Part shown: positions 1 through 5,501 of the stretch, piece by piece | How the letters are laid out: every line of letters starts with the position of its first letter | Position numbering within the stretch: the first letter of the stretch is position 1 | Assembly (NCBI GenBank): GCA_031256695.1 | Contig: JAIRQB010000194.1 | Location: 1-6,384, forward strand | Direction of reading: 5' to 3' | Origin: Elusimicrobiota bacterium | Lineage (GTDB): Bacteria > Elusimicrobiota > Endomicrobiia > Endomicrobiales > Endomicrobiaceae | DNA length: 6,384 bases | The notes under the pieces: model-generated | What the model was told of the DNA's origin: nothing | The model's database searches: none | Seen by the model: only the letters and a program-made list of their open reading frames with translations | Translations under genes and position numbers: made by a program

Positions 1-192
1 ACGGTATGAAAGGCAACTGGAGTTGCCCCTCTATAATTAAGGCAACTCAAGAAGGCGGGGGGGTTAGTCCCGCGGTGTCACCCCCGAGTTGCAAAACGGT
101 ATGAAAGGCAACTCAAGAAAGCGGGGGGTTAGTCCCACGGTGTCACCCCCGAGTTGCAAAACGGTATGAAAGGCAACTCAAGAAGGCGGGGG
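1..192. repeat. G+C-rich tandem array of 65-66-nt palindromic units
   Basis: Two full units start at 41 and 107, and a third starts at 172 and diverges after about 192. The periods are 66 and 65 nt. Each full unit opens with GGCAACTCAAGAA, runs through a G tract (7, 6 and 5 G in successive units) and TTAGTCCC, then a C tract, and closes with GAGTTGC followed by AAAACGGTATGAAA. GCAACTC at 42-48 and 108-114 is the exact inverse of GAGTTGC at 86-92 and 151-157, and the G and C tracts can pair inside, so each unit can fold into a long hairpin. A shortened unit lies at 12-27, preceded at 1-11 by the end of an earlier one. The array is far richer in G+C than the rest of the window, and the frames I checked meet stops. 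It resembles a REP/BIME-like intergenic palindromic family. The whole repeated unit is conserved, so it is not a CRISPR array. Its function is unknown and it may extend beyond the left edge. Confidence 0.85.
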
Positions 193-230
193 TCTCTGTT
201 AACTAAAACTGCCTTTTCACATTAAAAGTT

Positions 231-320
231 AAAAATTAAGGAAAACGGCAAATTAAAACAGCAAAAGGCGCAAACCTACAGCGCTGCCGCAATCCATTTT
301 GCCGTTTCCCTTAACTTTTT
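231..320 (+). promoter_or_regulatory. Long imperfect stem-loop in the leader of the downstream mutase gene
   Basis: Positions 231-252 pair with 298-320, giving about 21 base pairs with one mismatch (242 with 308) and one bulged C (315). The core is ACGGCAAA at 245-252 against TTTGCCGT at 298-305. The 45-nt loop contains a second short helix, GCGC 268-271 with GCGC 281-284, and the palindrome CAGCGCTG at 279-286. The right arm ends 13 nt before the AGGAAG ribosome-binding site (334-339), so the hairpin as drawn does not cover that site. A competing pairing, GCCTTTT 211-217 with AAAAGGC 263-269, is also possible. This may be a leader RNA structure, a small MITE-like insertion or a terminator of an upstream transcript. 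I recognise no known riboswitch class. With the array on its left it accounts for the gene-free first 342 bases. Confidence 0.5.
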
Positions 321-342
321 CAAATTACTAAAAAGGAAGTTT

Positions 343-1587
343 ATGCATTACGGAAAATTTATCATCATAGTTTTAGATAGTTTAGGCATTGGCGCTATGG
401 ACGATGCGGCTCAAGTCCGTCCTCAAGATATAGAGGCAAATACTCTTAAACATTTGCTTGAAAGAGGCAAAAACATTTCCTTTGACACTCTTATAGAGTT
501 GGGTCTTATAAATGCTCTGGGCGAGGAAATAAACGGCTATAAAAAAAATCCCAAAGCGGTTTTCGGCGCTTCAAACTTGGCTCATTTCGGCGGCGACACT
601 TATTTTGGGCATCAGGAGATTTTAGGGACAAAACCGCTAAAACCCGTGCTAAACAGATTTGCCGATTTTATAGATATTATAGAGGCGGATTTACAGAAGG
701 CAGGCTATACCACAGCAAGAGTTGCCTCTGCCTCTGATAGCGGCGGTAAAGATAAAGGGCAAAACTCATCGTCTCTATCTCTTTTATCAGTCAACAATGC
801 CGCTTTTATAGGCGATAATTTAGAGACTGACCCGGGTCAGGCTATAAATGTCACAGGCTCTTTTGATTTAATTGATTTTGAAGGGATAAAACAAATCGGC
901 TCTATTGTCAGAAAGCGCGTAGGAGTATCCCGCGTAATTGCCTTTGGCGGAAAAAATGTCTCTTTTGACAATTTGATTGCGGCAATCCGTCAAAAGAACG
1001 GCTATATCGGCATAGACGCTCCGCTTTCGGGAGTTTATCGGGAAGGCTATCAAGTAATTCATATAGGATACGGCGTTGACACAGCCGTTCAACTGCCTAA
1101 TGTTTTATATCAAAAAGGAATTACGTCTTATTTATACGGAAAAGTTGCAGATATTGTTGAAAATCCAAATGGAAAACTCTCCCCCGGCGTTGACACAGCC
1201 GCAGTTTTTGATGAAATGCTGAAAGATTTAAAAGAAATAAAAGAAGGTTTCTTTTGCCTAAATGTCCAAGAGACAGATTTGGCGGGGCATTTGCAAGATA
1301 TTGACTATTATGTTGACAGGTTAAATATTGCGGATTTAAAAATAAGAGAAGTTATAAAAACTATGAGCGGCGACGATATTTTGATAATAATGGCTGACCA
1401 CGGCAATGACCCTACAATAAACAGCAAACATACAAGAGAAAAAGTCCCTATACTCATATATAAGAGAGGGCTTGAAAGCAAAAATATAGGTTTGCGTCAA
1501 ACTTTATCTGATGCAGGCGCAACTGCCGCAAATTTTTTCGGCGCAAAACTATCATATGGGACATCTTTTTTAGGACTTCTGATTTAA
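343..1587 (+). CDS. Phosphopentomutase-family metalloenzyme, DeoB/YhfW-like
   Basis: This 414-residue protein belongs to the alkaline phosphatase/iPGM superfamily that contains phosphopentomutase. DeoB interconverts ribose or deoxyribose 1- and 5-phosphates in nucleoside salvage in the cytoplasm. Visible motifs are the N-terminal metal site IIIVLDSLGIG (D12), the phosphoryl-acceptor region GGDTYFGHQE (T86), D312 and H316 in ETDLAGH, MADHGNDPT (D352, H353) and SKHTREKVP (H363). The length is within the usual ~390-410 of DeoB. The acceptor loop lacks the K-D-T-M/T-T-G-H form of classical DeoB. The cap domain (roughly residues 100-300) also differs, and motifs such as VRPQD, GYIGIDAP and GYQVIHIGYGVD fit the E. 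coli YhfW-type paralogue as I remember it. The fold and metal chemistry are therefore secure, but the substrate is not. Annotation pipelines would probably label it phosphopentomutase. ATG 343 is preceded by AGGAAG at 334-339. No other nucleoside salvage gene is adjacent. Confidence 0.88.
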   Translation: MHYGKFIIIVLDSLGIGAMDDAAQVRPQDIEANTLKHLLERGKNISFDTLIELGLINALGEEINGYKKNPKAVFGASNLAHFGGDTYFGHQEILGTKPLKPVLNRFADFIDIIEADLQKAGYTTARVASASDSGGKDKGQNSSSLSLLSVNNAAFIGDNLETDPGQAINVTGSFDLIDFEGIKQIGSIVRKRVGVSRVIAFGGKNVSFDNLIAAIRQKNGYIGIDAPLSGVYREGYQVIHIGYGVDTAVQLPNVLYQKGITSYLYGKVADIVENPNGKLSPGVDTAAVFDEMLKDLKEIKEGFFCLNVQETDLAGHLQDIDYYVDRLNIADLKIREVIKTMSGDDILIIMADHGNDPTINSKHTREKVPILIYKRGLESKNIGLRQTLSDAGATAANFFGAKLSYGTSFLGLLI

Positions 1588-1600
1588 TTTAAATCCAAAT

Positions 1601-1638
1601 AACAAACGGCTATTGCGGTATTAAATGCCGTTTTGTTG
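1601..1638 (+). terminator. Possible Rho-independent terminator after the mutase gene
   Basis: AACAAACGGC at 1601-1610 pairs with GCCGTTTTGTT at 1627-1637, forming a ten-pair stem with one bulged T and a 16-nt loop. The 3' arm is itself T-rich (TTTTGTTGTCTT), so it could double as the release tract. It sits 13 nt after the stop codon of the mutase and 33 nt before ftsW. The stem has only four strong G-C pairs next to the loop, and the loop is large, so termination may be partial and read-through into ftsW is possible. Confidence 0.4.
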
Positions 1639-1670
1639 TCTTAAAAGTTAAAAACGGTAAAAGGCTGACA

Positions 1671-2771
1671 ATGTTTAAAATAGATTTAAAAAAATATGAC
1701 CTTTGGCTGTTAGTCGCTGTTTTATCGCTTATTTTAATAGGCATTTTAAGCGTTTTTTCTTCAAGCGTCATAATGGCTGAATTAAAGTGGGATACTCCGT
1801 ATTCTTTTATTATAAGGCATTGTATTTGGATTATTTTCGGCTCTGCGCTCGCATTCTTTGCGGCTTTCTATATAGATTGCAGTTTTTATCAAAGGTATTG
1901 CCGTATTTTATATGCGGCTATTTTTATTGCTTTGATTTTAGTCTTGATTTTCGGCATAAACCGCGGCGGCGCTACAAGATGGTTTAATTTTCATCTTTTT
2001 ACAATGCAGCCGTCTGAAATAGCGAAAATGGTTTTAGTTTTTACTATAGCCGATTTTATAGCAAGAAAAAGAAAATCTATTCATCTGACGTCTACAACTA
2101 TAACAGCCGTTGTTTTGATTTTTATAATTTTGATACCCATAGCCGTTGAGCCTGATTTAGGAGCGCCTATACTTATATTTTCAGTGTGTTTTGCAATGCT
2201 TTTTTGCGCGGGGATAAATCTAAAAGCAGCAGCCGCAGTATTTGCTTTATTGTTCTTATTTGTCATAGAGGAAAGTTTTAGAATGCCTTATCGCTTTGAA
2301 AGGCTTAAAGGCTATTTAGTTACTTTCCCAGATATGAATTCAACTTCTTATCAACTGAAACAATCAATAAATGCATTGGGTTCGGGCGGTTTGACAGGCA
2401 AGGGTTTAGGCAATAGCGAATTAAAAAGAATGTATCTGCCTGAGGCTCATACCGATTTTATTTTTTCAATTATAGGCGAAGAGTTCGGTTTTATAGGCGC
2501 TTTAGTTGTAATTGCTCTTTTTATTCTTATTTTTATCAGAGGGATGCGCATATATGGAAAATCCTCCGACCTTTTTACAAAATATTTGGCATTGGGGCTT
2601 ACTCTGCTCATTGTTATTGAGGCTCTTATGAATTTGCTTGTGGCGGCGGGTCTTGTCCCGACTAAAGGGCTTGTTTTGCCTTTTATATCTTTCGGCGGAA
2701 CGGCAATGGCTATGAATTTGACGGCAGTGGGAATACTTCTAAATTTATCTAAATTTGAAAGAAGACTTTAA
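1671..2771 (+). CDS. ftsW: Septal peptidoglycan glycosyltransferase FtsW (SEDS family)
   Basis: This 366-residue inner-membrane protein of the SEDS family (FtsW/RodA/SpoVE) polymerises lipid II into glycan strands together with a class B penicillin-binding protein. About ten membrane segments are visible, at roughly 11-33, 48-68, 78-96, 117-131, 143-161, 163-181, 184-200, 265-290, 304-326 and 333-358. The large extracytoplasmic loop lies at about 201-264. Family motifs are GATRWFNF (W104), QPSE at 113-116, EPDLG at 160-164, LPEAHTDFIF (D262, matching the catalytic aspartate reported for SEDS enzymes), GLVPTKGL at 327-334 and ISFGGTAM at 339-346. The PEAHTDFIFSIIGEE block and the GxGLGNS stretch point to FtsW rather than RodA. 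ATG 1671 follows AAAAGG at 1659-1664. No other division or cell-wall gene (murG, murC, ftsQ, ftsZ) is next to it, so the usual dcw cluster is not preserved here. The motifs look intact. Confidence 0.93.
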   Translation: MFKIDLKKYDLWLLVAVLSLILIGILSVFSSSVIMAELKWDTPYSFIIRHCIWIIFGSALAFFAAFYIDCSFYQRYCRILYAAIFIALILVLIFGINRGGATRWFNFHLFTMQPSEIAKMVLVFTIADFIARKRKSIHLTSTTITAVVLIFIILIPIAVEPDLGAPILIFSVCFAMLFCAGINLKAAAAVFALLFLFVIEESFRMPYRFERLKGYLVTFPDMNSTSYQLKQSINALGSGGLTGKGLGNSELKRMYLPEAHTDFIFSIIGEEFGFIGALVVIALFILIFIRGMRIYGKSSDLFTKYLALGLTLLIVIEALMNLLVAAGLVPTKGLVLPFISFGGTAMAMNLTAVGILLNLSKFERRL

Positions 2772-2954
2772 AATCATCTGCAAGTTCAGAACACAGCAAG
2801 ACTTACGCAAGATTTAGGACAGACAAGGCTGATATAATGACTGATACAGCCAATGCTTTTGCCAATGCCAATGCTATGCATAGTTGATATATAAGATTAT
2901 TGAGCGTTTAGGATATAAATTAAGCCACTGCAAAATGCCGGCAAAAGAGGGAAA

Positions 2955-3842
2955 ATGAATAAAAAATATTCTCTATTCATCAAAGCGCCCGCAAAAATAA
3001 ATCTTTTTTTAGAAGTTACGGACAAAAGACAGGACGGTTATCACAATATTATAAGCGTAATGCAAACCGTCTCTTTATTTGATGAGATTAAGATAGAAAG
3101 CGGCGCGGGAGATGGCAAAATAGAAATAGAATGCTCTGATAAAACAATACCGACAGATGAGAGCAATATAGTCTATAAAGCGGCGCAATCTATGCTGGAC
3201 TATTTTGAAATAAAAAATAATCTGAAATTTTATATTGATAAGAAAATTCCAACGGGCGCTGGACTTGGCGGAGGGTCTTCTGACGGAGCGGCGGTAATAA
3301 AAGGGCTATTGCGGCTTTGGGAGACGGCAGAGAAGGGCTGTTTTGCAAATAAAGAATGTCATTTGCCGCAACAAACTGCGCTTGCCGCAAAAATAGGCGC
3401 AGATATTCCATTTTTTTTAACGGGCGGGACGGCTCTTTGCCAAGGGATTGGCGATATAGTCCGCCCAATAAAAGTTATCGGCAAAAAATATGTGATTTTG
3501 GTAAATCCAAATGTTCATATCTCAACGGCTCAAGCCTATAAAGACTTGGATTTTTCATTGAAAAAAACGGGGCAAAAACATAGAATCCCGCCGTCTTTTG
3601 ACGGCAGTTCTTTGTATGAGAGAGAGGATTTTTATTTCAACAGATTTGAAGAAGTTATCTTTCCACTTTATCCGCAAATAGCAAAAATCAAAGCCGATTT
3701 AAAAAGTTTAGGCTGTATAAGTTTGATGACAGGCAGCGGTTCTGCTGTTTTTGGAATAGCAAAATCAAAAGAGCATTCTGAAGAAGTTTTTGAGGAAATA
3801 TCAAAGTTGGGTTTTAAAACGCATAAAGTTGAAACTTGTTGA
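2955..3842 (+). CDS. ispE: 4-diphosphocytidyl-2-C-methyl-D-erythritol kinase IspE
   Basis: This 295-residue GHMP-family kinase phosphorylates the 2-hydroxyl of CDP-methylerythritol using ATP, a middle step of the MEP isoprenoid pathway in the cytoplasm. Motif 1 is APAKINLFLEV with K14, corresponding to the catalytic Lys of E. coli IspE, followed by RQDGYHNI. Motif 2 is the ATP-binding loop PTGAGLGGGSSDGAA at 99-113. The catalytic aspartate is D150 in GADIPFF. Motif 3 is LMTGSGSAVFG at 257-267. The length is slightly above the ~283 of E. coli IspE, with a small insertion near 122-138. ATG 2955 has GAGG at 2947-2950 as its ribosome-binding site, a short spacing of 4 nt. The stop lies 19 nt before tRNA-Gln, an ispE/tRNA-Gln pairing I recall from many bacteria. 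All catalytic residues are present. Confidence 0.95.
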   Translation: MNKKYSLFIKAPAKINLFLEVTDKRQDGYHNIISVMQTVSLFDEIKIESGAGDGKIEIECSDKTIPTDESNIVYKAAQSMLDYFEIKNNLKFYIDKKIPTGAGLGGGSSDGAAVIKGLLRLWETAEKGCFANKECHLPQQTALAAKIGADIPFFLTGGTALCQGIGDIVRPIKVIGKKYVILVNPNVHISTAQAYKDLDFSLKKTGQKHRIPPSFDGSSLYEREDFYFNRFEEVIFPLYPQIAKIKADLKSLGCISLMTGSGSAVFGIAKSKEHSEEVFEEISKLGFKTHKVETC

Positions 3843-3861
3843 AATCAAAATATTTTTAGAT

Positions 3862-3932
3862 TCCGGGATTGTGTAATGGCAGCACAAGGGAATTTGGATC
3901 CCTCAGTCTAGGTTCGAATCCTAGTCCCGGAG
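3862..3932 (+). tRNA. tRNA-Gln (anticodon UUG)
   Basis: A complete 71-nt cloverleaf can be drawn. The acceptor stem is TCCGGGA (3862-3868) with TCCCGGA (3925-3931). The D stem is GTGT with GCAC (3871-3874, 3882-3885), including one G-T pair. The anticodon stem is AGGGA with TCCCT (3887-3891, 3899-3903). The T stem is CTAGG with CCTAG around the loop TTCGAAT (3908-3924). The seven-base anticodon loop 3892-3898 places TTG at 3894-3896, which reads CAA (and CAG if modified). The discriminator base is G3932, as expected for glutamine. The 3' CCA is not encoded. A TTTTTT run follows at 3933-3938, which may help end transcription. Confidence 0.96.
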
Positions 3933-4245
3933 TTTTTTATTTGGCATTTAATTTCCTATTTAGTTTTGTCGCTTCGCAAACAAAACAGCCGATTTTTCAT
4001 AAAACTATAAAATTATAAACAAACATTTTGTTTTTTATCTTTACCCTGCCTTGCTGATATAAAGCCCGCTTTTTTCTTTTTCACTTTCCAAACAAAATCA
4101 ATATTTTTGTAAGTTTTTGCTTTTTAAGTTAAAAACATTATCTTTTTATAAGTTTTTATTATCCAACTTAAAAACTTGTTAATTTTGCACAGTTTTTATA
4201 GTATAACTTAAAAACTTATAGGTTTTATGTATTTGCGGGGCATTT
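3933..4245. other. A+T-rich intergenic region between tRNA-Gln and the ATPase
   Basis: No convincing gene is visible on either strand in these 313 bases. The left part holds a T run directly after the tRNA and a small hairpin, GTTTTGT 3963-3969 with ACAAAAC 3980-3986, which lacks a following T tract. The middle (about 4000-4105) is plain A+T-rich sequence. The right part, 4111-4229, is the tandem repeat described separately. I could not assign a promoter for the ATPase: TTGTTA at 4176-4181 and TATAGT or TATAAC near 4197-4207 are candidates, but their spacings are poor. There is no recognisable repeat of the tRNA 3' end here. Confidence 0.6.
4111..4229. repeat. Three tandem ~40-nt units with internal inverted repeats
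   Basis: Units begin near 4111, 4150 and 4190. The last two match best: AACTTAAAAACTT occurs at 4165-4177 and exactly 40 nt later at 4205-4217, and AAGTTTTTA at 4150-4158 recurs as CAGTTTTTA at 4190-4198. Each unit has opposed arms, with AAGTTTTTA 4150-4158 pairing with TAAAAACTT 4169-4177 and AGTTTTTA 4191-4198 with TAAAAACT 4209-4216. The first unit is more diverged (AAGTTTTT 4111-4118, AAGTTAAAAAC 4126-4136). The array ends 16 nt before the ATPase start, a position that would suit an operator or iteron-like protein-binding array. That role is inferred from position only, and low-complexity A+T sequence can mimic such patterns. Confidence 0.6.
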
Positions 4246-5430
4246 ATGGAGATAATTAGGCAATTTTATTTAGAGCAATTAAAAAAACATCAAGACAAAA
4301 GAATTATAAAAATTGTCAGCGGCATTCGCCGTTGCGGCAAGTCAACTTTGCTTAAACAATTTGCTGATTTTCTATATGAAAGCGGCGTCAAAAAAGAGCA
4401 AGTTATATATTTGAATTTAGATGATATTGGCTTGGAATTTTTAGATTATAAGCAGTTGCATCAATATATTTCAGACAGATTATTTAAGGAGGGGATTTCC
4501 TATATATTTTTAGACGAGGTTCAAAACATTGCGGAATTTCAAAAAGCAGTAAACAGTTTATTTTTAAAAGACAATGTTGATATATATATCACAGGCTCAA
4601 ATGCCCATCTGCTCTCAGGCGAATTTTCAACGCTTTTGACGGGGCGTTTTGTAGAAATTCAAATGCTCCCTTTATCTTTTAAAGAGTATTTCGGCGCCCG
4701 CGGCGGCGAAGCAAAAATGTGTTTTGACGATTATTTAAAATACACTTCTTTTCCATATGCCGCAGACATCAGCGATATTGATGAAATAAACGATTATCTC
4801 AAAGGCATTTATAGTTCTGTATTGTTAAAGGACACGGCGCAAAGGAATAAAATATCAGACTTAACTCTTCTTGAAAATATCGTTAAATTTCTTTTTGACA
4901 ATATAGGCAATATAGTTTCATCTAAAAAAATTAGCGATTTTTTGTCTTCTGCAGGCAGAAAGACATCGCCTGCTACCGTTGAAAATTATATACAGGCTCT
5001 TTGCGGGAGTTTTATTTTATACAAGTGTCAAAGATACGATATAAAAGGCAAGCAGTATTTAAAATCTTTAGAAAAATATTATTTGGCGGATTTTGGTTTT
5101 AGACGCATTTTGCTGGGAAACAGAAATTTAGATTTTGGGCGGGTTTTAGAAAATGCCGTATATTTGGAATTATTGCGGCGGGGAAACCGCGTAAATATAG
5201 GGAAAGTCAACAATTTAGAAATAGATTTTATTTCTCAATCGGCAAAAGAAATTATTTATTATCAAGTCTGTCAAAATTTACAAAATGAAGAGACTTTATT
5301 GCGGGAGTTAAACCCGCTAAAAGCAATAAAAGACAATTACAGAAAATTTATAATAACGGCAGATGACCCCGAGCGCTCCATTGACGGCATAGAAATAAAA
5401 AATATCATTGACTTTTTACTTGGGGAATAA
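4246..5430 (+). CDS. AAA family ATPase with DUF4143 C-terminal domain
   Basis: This 394-residue protein has the common accessory architecture of an N-terminal AAA ATPase (AAA_14 type) and a C-terminal DUF4143 domain. Walker A is GIRRCGKST at 26-34. Walker B is YIFLDEVQ at 86-93 with D90 and E91. The sensor-like ITGSNAHLLSGE lies at 115-126, and TGRFVEIQMLPLSFKEYF at 132-149 contains the conserved R134. The C-terminal part has E302 in the LENAVYLELLRR helix, then EIDFI (E325, D327) and YYQVC (Q340), a pattern like the PD-(D/E)XK nuclease fold. The family is widespread, variable between strains and often multicopy. Its cellular role is not established, and I do not assign one. It appears full length. 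ATG 4246 is preceded by GGGG at 4237-4240. The gene follows a tRNA and a repeat array, and gene fragments follow it, which suggests an accessory island rather than a core operon. Confidence 0.9.
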   Translation: MEIIRQFYLEQLKKHQDKRIIKIVSGIRRCGKSTLLKQFADFLYESGVKKEQVIYLNLDDIGLEFLDYKQLHQYISDRLFKEGISYIFLDEVQNIAEFQKAVNSLFLKDNVDIYITGSNAHLLSGEFSTLLTGRFVEIQMLPLSFKEYFGARGGEAKMCFDDYLKYTSFPYAADISDIDEINDYLKGIYSSVLLKDTAQRNKISDLTLLENIVKFLFDNIGNIVSSKKISDFLSSAGRKTSPATVENYIQALCGSFILYKCQRYDIKGKQYLKSLEKYYLADFGFRRILLGNRNLDFGRVLENAVYLELLRRGNRVNIGKVNNLEIDFISQSAKEIIYYQVCQNLQNEETLLRELNPLKAIKDNYRKFIITADDPERSIDGIEIKNIIDFLLGE

Positions 5431-5499
5431 TTTTGCGCTAATGGAAAACAGAAAATAGAGATAGATTTTATTGAAAGCAAGCCGGCAAAAAAGGACTAG
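5431..5499 (+). pseudogene. Remnant of a second DUF4143 ATPase gene (C-terminal fragment)
   Basis: Directly after the ATPase stop, and in the same frame, 22 codons run to TAG 5497-5499. They include GKQKIEIDFIESKPAKKD, which carries the E-I-D-F-I motif of the DUF4143 domain. At the DNA level ATAGATTTTATT at 5460-5471 matches the same motif in the intact gene (5220-5231), and CGGCAAAA follows in both. The residues between differ, so this is more likely a leftover of a related but distinct copy than a recent duplication. There is no start codon with a ribosome-binding site for it, and the ATPase domain is missing. Read-through of the ATPase stop is an alternative, but it would add only a partial second motif. 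Confidence 0.5.
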
Positions 5500-5501
5500 T
5501 T

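Noticed and set aside
64..75. TAGTCCCG shared between the G+C-rich array and the 3' part of tRNA-Gln (3922-3929), as a possible attachment site
   Set aside because: Only eight bases match, in structured G+C-rich contexts; this is too short to support an att site.
1..192. CRISPR-like appearance of regularly spaced repeats
   Set aside because: The whole 65-66-nt period is conserved, including what would be spacers, and no cas gene is present.
868..1092. Minus-strand open frame of 74 codons
   Set aside because: It lies inside the mutase gene and has no domain similarity; it is a shadow of the plus-strand coding sequence.
1071..1201. Exact 17-nt repeat CGGCGTTGACACAGCCG at 1071 and 1185 inside the mutase gene
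   Set aside because: The copies are in the same frame 38 codons apart and both encode GVDTA; this is adequately explained by protein sequence and codon preference.
2874..2883. Palindrome CTATGCATAG in the ftsW-ispE gap
   Set aside because: A single 10-bp palindrome in A+T-rich sequence, with no second copy or positional support for an operator.
2837..2887. Sixteen-codon reading frame after ftsW with an AAGG upstream, rich in Ala-Asn repeats
   Set aside because: It is very short and made of a GCCAATGC micro-repeat, with no recognisable domain, so a real gene cannot be supported.
3190..3541. Overlapping open frames on both strands within ispE
   Set aside because: The IspE kinase motifs occupy this stretch; the other frames have no recognisable content.
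3963..3986. Hairpin GTTTTGT/ACAAAAC as a terminator after tRNA-Gln
   Set aside because: The stem is A+T-rich and no T tract follows directly; the T run at 3933-3938 is the better candidate for ending the tRNA transcript.
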